Origin: Rhynochetos jubatus
Lineage: Eukaryota > Chordata > Aves > Eurypygiformes > Rhynochetidae
Assembly (NCBI GenBank): GCA_027574665.1
Contig: CM050654.1
Span: 39,603,222 to 39,667,221, forward strand
Direction: 5' to 3'
Length of the DNA: 64,000 nt
Positions 49,101 to 60,960 of the stretch are shown one piece after another (the first letter of the stretch is position 1; each line of letters begins with the position of its first letter). Position numbers and translations under genes: made by a program. The notes beneath the pieces are model-generated. The model searched no databases. It worked only from the letters and a program-made list of their open reading frames with translations, and was not told where the DNA came from.

Positions 49101-52100
49101 TGAACCCTTGTTGTTTTTTTTTTTCTTGTTGGTGTGAATTAATAGTTTAAAGAGTAAATAATTCTTGTGAAATAAGCCTGAATACATTTCTCAGTTGCAC
49201 AATTGTTTCAGCTCTGGGCTCTGATGATCTCAGTCAAGAAAATCTCTGTCTTTGTGAGCATTCCTCCCAACTACAAAATGAGTTGAAATCTGTTCAAGTT
49301 GCTGAGTAAAGAGTAAACTTTTTTTTTTTTTTTTTAGGTTATTTTTCAACACCCACAAGTAAATGGGGATGGAGACTGTGAATTTCGACACACAGTCTTT
49401 GCTGTTTAATTAAAATCACAGAGGCTGGCTGGAAAGTTTTCAGCAAAGTGATTTTTGCATCGGGAGACTACAGATTCCTGACATCAGGAGTCCTTTTCAT
49501 AGAAATTTGCCTGTTCGGACCACGAATTAAATTTTCCATTCTAGGAAAGGACTCCGCTTAGCTAGAAACTGAAAAAGATCAGTCCTCTGTTGCAAGAGGA
49601 TTGCCCAACCACAGCAGCAGCAAGGGCAGGCTTGTGGGAAGAGAAAGACCCAGCTCAGCCCCGTCCTTACGCTGCTCTCGGTGGTGGCTGTGCCTTGCCC
49701 TACCTCTTTCTTTTCCCTTTCTGTCTTTCCAGTTGGACTCGCTCCGTGACTGACTCTATTAACTATTTGCATGGCCCAAGACTGAAGCTCTTGCCCAAGG
49801 ACGAGGGTACTTACCGGAGCTGTGAAGCTCTGTGTTTAATTAAAGCGAATAGTGGGATGGAACAGCTTTGGGGATGGATGATCGAGAGAAACCTTCATTT
49901 GAGTTCCCTGTAGCCGGGGACTGGAAACAATATCTCATGCTATTCGTGCAATGATTCCTGGCTTGTTATTTATTCTGGAGTGTCTGTTTTACTCTGGCTT
50001 TAGGAATTTTGCTTTGCCCACTTTCACATGGGTTTTTGCATCCATGGAAAGGGGAATGTGGGAGTCTTTCTTCTTTCATTTTCCCCACTTCAGTTTGGAA
50101 AACTGTTTTCCAACCATCGGTAGTCCTTGCTCTGTAACATTAACACAGCGAGAATGAAAAGTAACTGTTTTTTTCCCCACTTAATTGTACCTATGTGTTC
50201 TTAAGTATATTACATGCTTTGCTTCATGCTTCACCCACTTTTAAAATAAGCAGATAAATGAGTATCGGCATATGACTATTTTAATACAAACCTATGGTCT
50301 TGTACACTATCTTCTCTAAAAGCTACCTGTATCAAAAAGTAAAAAAAATCCCTAACAAATCAAAACAAAAAAAGCCTCAAAACAACAAAAACCTAAAAGA
50401 AAAATCAAGATACCAGATTTTGGACTCTTTCTTGGGGAAAAATAATAATTTTTCTACTTCCTGCAACAACCCTCAAACATACCTGACACATCCATTGGCT
50501 CCTTTCAGCAGTGAGAGAAAATGAATATTTGACATTTTCGTGCTAAAAAACTATATTAGGGTGATCTTCAGTGTATTTTTCTTGTCTTTTTTTCCTCGTA
50601 ATTTTAATTACTTTGCCTGTATTTCACAGAAGGGTGATCAATCTCTATGGGACATGGCAATACTTGACAGTGACAGTGCTTTCTTTACATCACATGCCAG
50701 TATTTTCTCAGCTATTAGAGCAGCACTGTGCTCAAGTAACAGGAGTTATCCAACTACCTCCTCATAAGAAACCCCAAAAATCAGAAACTGAACTTCTGTA
50801 TCTTGAAGATCTTTGCTGTAAGGCCACCATGAGAAAAACAGGGATGAAGGACTGTACTGTCCAATGGAGACTTGTCCACCACATAGGAGGAAAGGGAAAG
50901 AATATGATCACATTTGACACTAAAAATCTTGCTGGGTTAATTACTACCTCACTAAGCAGAGAAATTAAGGCAGGGAGGGCATTCTCATGATGACAACCTT
51001 TACCCAGTAGCAAGCTTTGCATTTTCCCAAGGCTGAAGACAGTTTAGCCCTGACAAATCCAATCAGTGATATGCAGGCATAACCTCCGGAGATGAGCTCA
51101 ACTTTTTTAGGATACACAGGGCAAAAGATGGACTCCAGTAGGTCACTATTAAAATATTTACAATATAGCTTGGGCAGCAGTGAAATGGCACAGTTGGCCT
51201 GAAGTCACATCAAGGTCTCCTGACATTTGTGTGTTTCCCCAATGTGCAGTAAAGTGTTAAGTTCTCCTGAGCATTTTATGTATTTAAGGCAGTAACTTTA
51301 AAATAAAGAATTGCAACCTTAGAGCAAAGCTGCTATTTTGAGAATTTTAAACCATTATTGACTCCTGTCAGATCAGTTTCTAGACTTATTGACTCAAGAA
51401 GTAAATATAGACTGAGAGAAAGAGAGGTCAAGTCAATATTTATCTTGCAGATCAATACATTTTGATACTAACCAAAAATTAAGCTCAATAAATGCATATA
51501 TTATATGCAGCAAGGTTAGGAGAGATCCATTCAGAAAATTTGTCAATTTGAAATTTCCCCATGGAATCCAACCTTTCGGATTCAATTTCCATTAGAAAGT
51601 CTGTCCCTTTAAGGATGCTTAAGTGACAGCGATCACGATCCTCCATCCCCCAATTGGGTTTTTATACGACAGCTGAGTAGCGGCAAATGAAAAAAGGAAT
51701 TAAAACAAATTGAGAAGAAGTTGGTCATGGGAACTCGGTTACGGTATTGAGAGGAGGCAGGTCTGTTACTGAGGCTGCATGGGAACTAAAGCAAATATGT
51801 AATGTGAAATTTGTAATGTAATGTTGTGATGCAAATATGAAGAAAAGATTGGAAGAATGTGGAGGTGGACTTGCAGGAAGATAAGGGACCAGCTTCCAAA
51901 AAGAGGACTCAGAATTTTTTGAATTGCAGCTAGTGGGATGCAGCGGTGGTGACGTGATCACACCTTGCTTCTCAAATGCCATAGCTGGTTTGCAGTTGTT
52001 CCCGATGCAGCCTGGCAGCATGTGGGATCAGCATTTCTGTAGGTGGAAAATACTGCTTATCATTTCCATATGTCACCGTATCGCTTTGTTTGGGTGTACA

Positions 52101-52640
52101 TCTACCACGTCAAAACTGACCTTCTGCCCATGCCTAGCTGTCAAGGGCTGCTGGACGTCTTCTGGTGGTTGGAGGCCCCACGGCTGTGATGGCGAGTACT
52201 GAGTGCATTGCCTGGTCCTGTTGGGACATTTCAGCTCAGCTTCATGGGCTTAGGCCAGCTTTGAAGATGTGGTATCAGGGCAGAGCACAAGCAAGGGCTG
52301 AGAAGGGGATCATCTTGTAGGAGACGCATCCAGCTGAACACATCTAGCACCGCATGTTGCAAGGTGGTATGAGCACTTGTTTCTTCTTGTCCCCCTTTAC
52401 TCAGGGCCCTGCGCTGGGGCAGGCAGCATGGCAGAGGAGCGAGCTCAGCGTTACACACAGATCTACTCACCTGCCTGGGGCCAGCCGCAATCTGTCCCCG
52501 CTCCATCCTTCCGACGCGCTTCCTCTTTGGAGGACATTTTACTGAACATCTTTAAAGCTATGAATCTACCCTTTGGGGAAGACACATGCTCTAGTGAAAT
52601 GAATTTCAAACATGCGTCAGGATATATGTGAAACATTTTC
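49100..52640. other. Unassigned non-coding sequence
   Basis: No gene or repeat family is recognised apart from the T17 run. A consensus-grade donor (CAG|GTGAGT, minus strand) lies at 52460-52468 without a good matching acceptor nearby. Confidence 0.45.
49319..49335 (+). repeat. T17 homopolymer followed by AGG
   Basis: Seventeen thymines precede AGGTTATTTTTCAACACCCA. The acceptor-like ending is probably coincidental, because T runs followed by AG recur across the window. Confidence 0.95.
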
Positions 52641-52646
52641 AAGAGA

Positions 52647-52730
52647 CCTTTCTCTCTTAATTTTTTTCTCCTTATTTTTTTTCCCTTTTCTCTTTTTTTT
52701 TTTTTTTTTCCCCTTCTTCCTCCCCCTCAA
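52647..52730 (+). repeat. Long pyrimidine tract with an internal T17 run
   Basis: Almost every base is C or T over about 84 bases, with T17 at 52693-52709 and CCCCTTCTTCCTCCCCCTC at the end. It directly precedes the ancient repeat at 52.77 kb and is prone to slippage. Confidence 0.9.
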
Positions 52731-52769
52731 GCTTCTGAGCACGGCACTGGATGCATTTGCACCCCAGAT

Positions 52770-53075
52770 AACGGTGCTGACCTTACATTTACATAACACC
52801 TCTCACCCCAAAGGATCTCCGAACGCTTTGCAAATTTAACACAAGCTGCTCTCTACGCTCAGAAATCGCTTCACCTACGGCTGGAGCTCGTCCAGCTCCT
52901 GCCGAGAGGAGCCCAGCACCTGATTAACAGCGTGCACAATGCTACGCAGCCACTCAGGGCAGGGAGCGGAGAATACCTTCTCCAAATGAAACTCCAGGAA
53001 GAGTTTAGGCAGGCTGAATGTAATTACCCAACCTGGAATTTAGCCAGAACACGGCAGGTAGGGTGGATTCTTTCC
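52770..53075 (-). repeat. Ancient amniote interspersed repeat with the same SINE/LINE-type tail
   Basis: Read on the minus strand, 52838-52780 gives TTTGCAAAGCGTTCGGAGAT, then CCTTTGGGGTGAGAGGTGTT, then ATGTAAATGTAAGG. This is a good match to the tail GCGCTTTGAGATCCT..GAAAGGTGCTATATAAATG shared by old SINEs and L2/CR1-related LINEs. The body (53075-52840 on the minus strand, beginning GTTCTGGCTAAATTCCAGGT) is not MIR core. It resembles, from memory, an old repeat family with conserved copies across amniotes (AmnSINE1/LF-SINE-like class, name uncertain). Unlike the MIR relics it keeps long intact stretches, and it lies directly next to the enhancer-like block at 53.1 kb. That suggests, without proof, that the copy was recruited as regulatory DNA. 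Confidence 0.6.
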
Positions 53076-53109
53076 CTGGAAAAGCTGGGAGCACATGATC
53101 AGAAGGAGA

Positions 53110-53520
53110 CGGCATAAAAATGATTGAATGTTTCTTGCCTTTTCAGAAAACACTGTTTCTTGTCTTGTGGCTCATCTGGAAAAAATACGCTGGTAAAAAT
53201 AAAACCTATGTGGCTGTGCAAAAGCTGTCCTTACAGATAATTTTAAAGTGAATGAAGATGATAAAATGATACACTAATTGGTAAAATATGATTTCATTTG
53301 AAATAAAGTGGAAACTCTCACCAAATTTAGCTCCGCAAATGTAGCAAAGTATATTTCTCATCCGGCATAAAAAGGTGCCATTTGTTTGATATCAGTTTGA
53401 TGAATTATTAATTTTATCACAGCTAAGATGACGGCTAATATTAGAACATTGAATTATTAATTTTCAAATGTGGCAATAAAAAAGCAGAACAAACACAAAT
53501 TGAGACACATTTTAGGTATG
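53110..53520. promoter_or_regulatory. A/T-rich enhancer-like block next to the ancient repeat
   Basis: The sequence from 53130 to 53500 is rich in AATTATTAATTTT-type motifs: GAATTATTAATTTTATCACA at 53402-53421 and TTGAATTATTAATTTTCAAA at 53449-53468 share the 13-mer GAATTATTAATTT 49 bases apart. ACAGATAATTTTAAAGTGAA appears at 53233-53252. The repeated motif is of homeodomain or MEF2-like type. No gene is visible. Confidence 0.3.
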
Positions 53521-54169
53521 AGTTGACATGCTTACACACCCTGTTTGAGAAAACAAAACAGCAGACAGAATCTTAAATCTTGCCAAGCGACTGCTTTTAC
53601 CCTTAAAACTCGGGTATGATTTTTCACCTTACTTTAGAAATAATATTCCCTGACTACTCTACTGAACTATGCTTGTTGGACATCATACTCCTCCTGTGTC
53701 TGTCAGCCAACACAGGGCCTCTATGTAATTTTCTTGACTGTGGATATAGTTTTTGCGGTACTCAAGCCAAGGTATAATAAGGAAGCGTGTATAACCTAGG
53801 TAGAGCGTTCATCTTTTGAGGATGAGCAGTTGAAAAATACAGATTATTTGTAAGGAATAGTATTTGATATAGTCCTTTGCTCCTCTTCTTTCCTGCTGCT
53901 TTTTTCACCACTGCTTGTCATGTGGCACAGGGTAAATAAGTACTTCAGGGCTTGTTTCCTTAAAACTGTTTCTGTGAGGTTTCAGCCTTAAGAGCCGCAC
54001 AGGATTTATCTGGCTCCACTACTGCCCTACAGGCTAATACTGATTTTCCTGTCAAATGTCTCCTTTGCAAATATTCTTCCTTCCCAACTCTCCAAATGAA
54101 GATGGGAGCTTCAAAATCTTTCTTATTCCATGGCAAAATAGTCAACCAAAGCTTTCCAAATGTCATACC

Positions 54170-54190
54170 TTTTTTTTTTTTTTTTTTTTT
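54170..54190 (+). repeat. T21 homopolymer
   Basis: Twenty-one thymines lie between GTCATACC and GAGAAGCAG. This is possibly an antisense poly(A) remnant. No parent sequence is recognisable. Confidence 0.95.
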
Positions 54191-54356
54191 GAGAAGCAGA
54201 CACTAGTGCAATGCTGCCCCTAAATGTGAACAAGGGTTCGAAAACGAGCACAACTTGTGTACATGAGGGATGCTGACTGGTATAGGTGATTTTTGAAGGC
54301 AATATTCCCAGGCAAAAGAAGAGAAACAGCTGTCTGTCCCCAAGGCTCATTGGGAA

Positions 54357-54381
54357 TTAATCCAGCTTTGAGCTGGATTAA
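54357..54381. promoter_or_regulatory. Perfect 11-bp-arm inverted repeat carrying two TAATCC homeodomain sites
   Basis: TTAATCCAGCT (54357-54367), spacer TTG, then AGCTGGATTAA (54371-54381), with arms matching at every base. Each arm holds TAATCC, the recognition sequence of K50 (bicoid-type) homeodomain proteins such as OTX, CRX, PITX and goosecoid, in opposing orientation. The arms also form CAGCT-type half E-boxes. Known: these proteins bind paired inverted TAAT sites as dimers. Inferred: the palindrome is a binding element rather than an RNA hairpin. An A10 run follows at 54391. Confidence 0.4.
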
Positions 54382-57300
54382 CTTCTATTTAAAAAAAAAA
54401 GGCCAGAAACTTGTATTCCACTGCCACATATGGTGATTATTTAGACTACAAATATTAGGCAGGGCTAGCTGGATGGGTACTAAAGAGAGACTCATTTAAA
54501 TCACTTATTTTTATCCTGCTGACAAAATGGGGTGGGGGAGAAAAAGCATCTGTCACCCATCTGAGTTTGGAGAGAGACCGTGTTACACCGAGAAGTGCAG
54601 GAGGGTGCAAGAACGTTGCTAATGAGTTAGGAGGTCGTGCCAAGCTGCTGACGAAGCACGATGCATGAAGCAGCACTGCAAGGCAGTAGGGCAGCGTCTG
54701 GAGCACAGTAGCCCAGCGGTGGTCCAGAGGGGTCTGCTCAAGACTCTGTGGTGAGACATGGGCACACCTGGCTTTGTGGAAATGGGATGAAAGTTGAGCC
54801 AAACAGGAAAAGAAGGGATGCTGCACACTGAAGGAAACTTATTTGTCCTCTGATCTCTTTGCTGATGTCAGTGTGATTATAGTTCTTAAAGTTAAGCAAC
54901 TGGTTAAAGCAGGAGGTGAGGACTCAGAGCTAGAATATAGGTAGCCTTTAAAATACAGCTTGCATGGGAGGGCCAAAATGCGTAAAATAAAAACTACTCT
55001 CACTGGGTGAGCATATTTTGTGCTTGGATGAACGTTGACATTCTGCGAGTTCATCTGAGAGCTATTGCAGGGATGGGCATGTTGTAAATATTCAGAGGTT
55101 TTGCAGGTACAGTTATTACCTACAGTACAGGTGGGATGTGAGTTAAAGATAGCGCCTGCTGCAGATGTGTGAATAAGCACAGCAAAATCGGAAACACCGG
55201 CTGAAGCTTTTGCTGTAAATACAGACTTGCATCAAGAGGAGAAGAAAGATCTTATCAATGTTTTCCCAAGGAATGGGGTATATTCGACAACGTTACCCCT
55301 GCAGGGCGTTGGTAGAGGTGTGGATCATTTCCATCCACCTCCACTTCATTGTTAACTGTGAAAAAGCCCCACATTTGCTGGTTTGTTGGGTTTTTTTCCT
55401 ATTTCAGTGGGACATTTGCTGGTTATGCATCTGCTATGGGAAAAGTAAGCCACAGTTGTGTTTCATTCATTCTTGGTTTACGTGTTCATACACAAGAACC
55501 CCTTTTTTTTCCTCACTGAAAATCAGTAGAGTTTGTAATAAGTGAAAATAGCCAAAACACCGTTGATCGTATCGGACTGAGTTTCAAGATGTGCATGCCT
55601 GTGCTCAGCCCAAACCCAGGCAGCTCCATTCTGGGTTTGTACACTCTGATGGGCATTACATTACCCAAAATACCAGTATCATCTGCCATAGACCAACTGT
55701 TTACCTAGTGTACCCCAAAATCTTTTTGAGGGTTCTCCTCTCCCTGACCTATCCTAATAGGAAGAGCCAGAAAGAATTAAAAGATAACCCGCTCCCACCA
55801 CCGTTTAAAGGTGATTCTTAGTATTCGGTTTTGAATTTCTCTGGTTTCACACATTGCTGGTTATGTTGCCTATTATAAAGGATTCAGTAAGACACACTTT
55901 CTCCCACTGGTATTTTATTTTGACACATCTCAAATGAAAATACAGCTCATTATTTTATACAGAATTCAAATATGTTGTCACCTGGTTTTCATGCATTAAA
56001 ACATGATTCATTTTTTGCTGAAGGTATATGAAAAAGCAGAATGAGTCTGTTATAAACCTATTTAGTAATTTATTGATGTAGTTTTGGTCATTCAAAAATT
56101 GGGCAAATATCAGGCTTTGTCTTCTTTTAAAATGTATTTGTGTTCAGAATGCAAGTGCTCTCTTGTCTGGTTCTGTTGTATTCTTTATCTTCACGGTTTG
56201 GCTCTCAAGAGGCATATTTAAATTGTCATAAATGTAGTAAAACTTTTCAGGAAAAAGCACTCAGAGACCTTGTTTATTTGAGTTTTAAAAACATTATTTA
56301 TCATACCTTGTAAAATATCATATATAGACCCTCTAGGGACACGGTAGCCTTTACAAATCAGTCAGAAACTGAAATCTTGTACAGGATGCAAATTAGGAGC
56401 TTGATTAAAATAAAACTAGTTTTAAGACTGTTTCTGGTGAAATTTCTGTAGGCACAGCAGCAATTAATGTGGGGCCAGCTAAGCAAATCTGTTGTGAACA
56501 TTTTCGCTGTTTCACTTTATGTGATATATACACATGAAGCATGAAGTTTTGGCCCAGGTGGGTGTGCCAGTCTGTTGAGATTACCTGATCCAGAAGGTGT
56601 TTTAAATTATGGAAACGACAAGAGATCAATACTTCTCAAAACATCTCTGGCACATTGAAAAGAGAATATATTTTGAAAGAATATATTTTTTGCAAGGTTT
56701 CAAGAGTATCCCGTCCACATCAGAAAAAGGAGTCCATTTAAGTTTTTGATTAACCAGACCCAACATGGGAGAGGTGGCCTCTGATCTGCACACTTAAATT
56801 TCAGTCTTGGAACAGGATGCAGAGCCTGGATTTAAAGTTCGAATTTTGTTTCATTTGCAGTAGAATGCAAGAGCTGGCAAGCTTAGACACTACTAGTGCT
56901 TTGTGGAAGACGACATATGAATTTGTTCTACAAATGTGCCAGGGACACACTGATCCAACAGTTAGATCACTTCCAGAAGACACAGAGCTAGGTCTCTGAG
57001 CTTACTTCCAATTTTTTCTTATTACTACCCATTAAAAGAAAAAAATCTGCATAAATCAAACCAGGTAATCAATTCCAGCACTGAGTGATATGCTAAGAAG
57101 AGCTCCCATCTTCAAATGTATATAAATAAATTAACAAATAAGCTAAAATATCAAAGTCCTTCAAACAGAGAAGGTCATGCTCTTCTCATCAGCTTTGGAG
57201 ACTTGAGGTTACAAATGCATTTGGGTTCAAGTGCTTGACTAAGGTGGGACAGAAGTAACTGAGACGACTTTTGGCTGTAGGAAGGCAGAGGAGTGTCTGT

Positions 57301-57672
57301 GGGAAGGATGAAAGGGAGAGTAAAGATGAAAGACCTGAGTACATTAACGTCATGAGAATGGGTAAGGTAGAAAATCTCTTGAGCATTGCGATGGGTAACC
57401 TGTGCAGATTTATTGCACAAAAAGACCTTCATAGTCTCTTTTGTCTCTTGTTTACACTTTTAAAAAAGGTCTAACTCCTCATGTATCCTGACACACAGTT
57501 TCTTTTCTTCATTTTTTTAAAGACAGCTAACTTTAAGGTCTGGTGTCTTAACTATGTTTCTATACCTGAATCTAACTTGTTGATAGCAGAACATGTTGGA
57601 AAAAGAGGTGAAAAAAAAAAACCCAAAAAACCAACATAATAAAGGAATTATATCAGTAATAAGGACACTTAC

Positions 57673-57738
57673 CTGTAACAGTGATGTGATATCATTTATT
57701 CTTGCTTTCTGAATGGATCAGAGGAAGCCTGTCTGTCA
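57673..57738 (-). other. Candidate 66-base exon, minus strand, with good splice sites at both ends
   Basis: On the minus strand the acceptor TATCTATATCCTTTTGCAG is followed by 66 bases ending TGTTACAG|GTAAGT, a consensus donor. All three frames contain a stop, so the exon, if real, would be non-coding or in an untranslated region. Confidence 0.2.
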
Positions 57739-59204
57739 CTGCAAAAGGATATAGATACGAGAATGAGCACTGCCAGAAAAGATTACATTAAAAGTTTTCT
57801 CCTTTTCTGGTAAGAATATCGTGGAGTGAAAGTGTTCCTACAAAAGATTAATTTTGTGGTGATTTTAAGTATAGTGTGACAACGAAGGATATATGAGCTG
57901 CAGAGAGAGACGAAGAGGAATAGTGTGGTGTGTTCAGTCTGGGATGGTGCTTCATATGGCAAAGGTTAGAGAGGAGAGGCGAAGGAAAAAAAGACAGGGA
58001 GCTGCTGCATTCTGAATCATTAACATCAGCCAGGTAATAAGTTTTCCTACAGTGCCACTCATTTACTGTCCTGTGAGGAACTGAATGAAAAGTATCCTTC
58101 AGAGATGAAGGGATGACCATCTTGCCACCATTCTTGTTCATCAGCTCCTTCCTTTTCCTGGTGCCTTTTTTCAACCCAGTCCCTTTTGTACTTTCCCCTT
58201 CCTTCTTTATGATCCACGTGACACTGCAAATTGTCTTCATATTCTTATTACTGGTTGTTCTACTGCACAATATAAACTTTTCATCAAATCCTGTAGTATT
58301 CCTCAGACTGACAATCACACTTGCTTTGCATTCAATCCCTTTTTCCTCATACCATGGCAGGTCTAGCTTGCACTTGGTACAGCCAGTCTGTGCAAGCCTT
58401 GCTGCTGGAGAAAAGCTTTGAGTCCCTTAGTGTTTTGTAGTTAATAATATTTTCTTCTGGTTCCCAGTTATTTATGATGCAGTGGACATTCTGTTTTGCA
58501 CTGTCTCTTTATGAATGACCTATAGTGTTAAAATCACCATAACTAACCAACAAATCTCCTTTCCCTTAAGTACTGACACTTGTGGAGCAGGATGTTCTGG
58601 GCTTTCAATTTCACTGTGAGAACAAATCCATGACAGGTTGGATGACTCCAGTACTTACTGTTAGGCATTATCTTGCACGATATGTATGGTCTGGGTGAAT
58701 AAGCGACATCTAAATTTATGGTTTTACTTCTTCTTTGTAAAATACATCTAAGAGTTCTTCTGAAAGCAGAGCCCATCAGGCCAATAGAGGCTGACACCAT
58801 CGTAGCACCTACTGTATCCTTAACCTAAACCTCCAGTGACCCTGGGCCATTGCAACACCAGGATCCTATAGGGTCCTGCTTGGTCACCCCTGCATAAGCA
58901 TTTCTGATCATGTTTGCAGGAATGGAGCCTAGCCTTGTGTGAAAATAGTTGAGTAAAAGGGTTAGGCTCTGCTGAGCACCATCTGAGTGAATTTTCTCCT
59001 TTTTTTTTTTTCCTTCTTTCCATTACCTTCAGGTGGGCATGGTTGAGGAATGGTTGGATGCTGGCCAGCTGGTGGGAGCTATAGGAGTTAAGGGGACAAG
59101 GTAACCATCTCCTTACCATCTTAATCAGCCTGTCTCTCAAGGGCCAATGAAAAACAACAAAAATGGCAGAGAAAATGAACAAATTTTCTTTCTCTTCATG
59201 TACA

Positions 59205-59260
59205 TATTTTTTCTCTTTTTTTTTTTCTTTTTTTCTATTTTTTTTCCTTTTTTTTTCCCC
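59205..59260 (+). repeat. T-rich pyrimidine tract ending CCCCAG
   Basis: The tract is nearly pure T with scattered C, then CCCCAG followed by TTACAAAAG. It has the form of a strong polypyrimidine tract plus 3' splice site, but no donor of comparable quality was matched to it. Confidence 0.85.
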
Positions 59261-59580
59261 AGTTACAAAAGTTTTGAGAATCCATCACCTTCCTGGGTTG
59301 ATGGCAAAACCATCATGACCCAGCTGTGAGTCATGATTCCCAGCTGGGTGCCTCTGAAGAGAGGCAAGAAGCTCAGATGTGCCCCTGATCTCCCACCAGC
59401 ACAGGCCAGGAACATGTGTCTGCGCCTTCCCTTTCTTCAGATGGTCCCAAGGAGCATGAAGGCAGGCAAGTAGGATCATGAAATGCAAAGGATTAACTGG
59501 CCAAGTTATATTAGCCAACTTAAATAATTCTTCTTGGCTGTGGAAACACTTTTCCCATCCAAAGCTGGATTGTTGGGTTG

Positions 59581-59612
59581 TTTTTTTTTTTTTTTTTTCC
59601 TTCCCCCCCTCC
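59581..59612 (+). repeat. T18 run followed by a C/T tract
   Basis: Eighteen thymines (59581-59598), then CCTTCCCCCCCTCC. This is the second acceptor-like pyrimidine tract within 400 bases. Confidence 0.9.
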
Positions 59613-60559
59613 AAACAGGAACAGTTTATTTCCACTTTTGGGCAGGTTTCTTGGCCAAGGGCCAGCTCTCCCCATTGCCTCTCACGCGCCACTTCCCAGT
59701 GTCCCCCAACTGACCTTACAAAGTGCCTCAGGGACCCAACTTTACTGAATAGAAAAATCAAAATATGCAAATCGAGCTTGGATTATTACATATATAATCA
59801 TGAAAACATTTTTCCGTCACTATTGCCTGTGCCCAGCTTCCTGCCCTACTGCTCTGAGTGCTTCAGCGCTGTCTATAGCTGTTAAGCTGAAGCACCCGAG
59901 GATAGCTCTGAAGCAGGAAGAGTTCAATCTGCAGGCTGGTTTTCCAGACACTTTCTTTCTCATCCTTCACAAGATAGCTGATATTCCTCCGGATTTCACT
60001 GTATTATTTCGTTGTCTCTGCTTCACAGCGAAGGGTAGATGAATGCCTTGTTCAGCCTCTTCAGTCCACTCTAGTTCTATTTTAGTTTGAGAAGCCTGTG
60101 CTACTTCGATAGATGTGTGTAATTCATGCCAATAGCTCAATCTTTCTGTAAAGTTAGGCATCTTGGGCTGAAAAATAAATAAATGGTAATACTGCACAAT
60201 GCAGTGCAGGGAGTTGAGTCCTGCAGTCAGGTCTAGGTGATAAAAAGTATACATCCTGTTGGGAATTTTCCTTCCAAGGAGAAAGGGTGAGGTTTACTTG
60301 GACATTTTAATGAATGAAAGGATGCATAATGAGTCAGGAAATCCTACCCACCTTAACAGTAAAGCAGATGTTTGAAGTCTGAAGCCTGAACTCTCTACCA
60401 GCCCGTGAGGAAAAGTATGGGATCCTGATGACGGATGTAGAGGAATGTTTATCTGAAGACACATACTTTTTTTTTCTGATAAACCCCCTCATATTTATTT
60501 CTTTATTTTTAATGCTCTGTACAATATTTTGAGGCATACATAATTAACAAAAACCTGAA

Positions 60560-60960
60560 TTTTACCATTAAAACCCAACCAATATTTTCCATTAAAAAAT
60601 TCCATTTTAAATTTGCAAGTAAAAAAACTTAACTTTTTGCAATTAATGCAGTTTTGCACTATTTTTTATATAGTCTTGACAAATGAGCAATTGGCACAGC
60701 AAGTCTTCTGCCTAAGCCCATAGGAAAGCATTCCCTGCACCATCCCGGCACGGCGCAAGGCGGAAGCGTGCTGTGGGCTGCAGAGCAAGTCGAGGGGAAG
60801 TGTCATCTACAATATCTGAACAATGAACAGAGCACCTCACCACAAAGTCAATTGCCCTTTTAAAGCAGCCATCATACAGGCTCAGGAGCCAGATGTTGGC
60901 ATTGTGACATTGTGATACTAATTTAAAGGGAAGGTTGAATTTTTTGTTTTAAATGTTGGC
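60560..60960. promoter_or_regulatory. A/T-rich block followed by a mixed regulatory-looking segment
   Basis: The left half (60560-60700) is very A/T-rich, with TTTGCAATTAATGCAG at 60637-60652. The right half holds a small CpG-containing patch (CCGGCACGGCGCAAGGCGG at 60745-60763). GAACAATGAACAGAG at 60818-60832 contains a SOX-type ACAAT core. Inference only. Confidence 0.22.

Larger units (their letters stand above)
53520..60560. other. Unassigned non-coding sequence with T-rich tracts
   Basis: It holds the T21 run, the homeodomain palindrome, one candidate minus-strand exon and the T-rich tracts near 59.2-59.6 kb, all listed separately. The minus-strand frames at 57848-58318 and 59285-59770 (about 156-161 codons) show no domain, and the second runs through the antisense of a T18 tract as a lysine run. 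Confidence 0.42.

Noticed and set aside
57848..58318. 156-codon minus-strand frame
   Set aside because: Unrecognised, basic and serine-rich, overlapped by a plus-strand frame at 58113-58421. No start context or splice support.
59205..59265. T-rich tract plus CCCCAG taken as a splice acceptor of a real exon
   Set aside because: T-rich tracts ending in AG recur across the window (49335, 59260, 59617). No strong donor of matching strand and distance was found.
59285..59770. 161-codon minus-strand frame
   Set aside because: Its lysine run is the antisense of the T18 tract, a plus-strand frame overlaps it, and nothing matches a known family.
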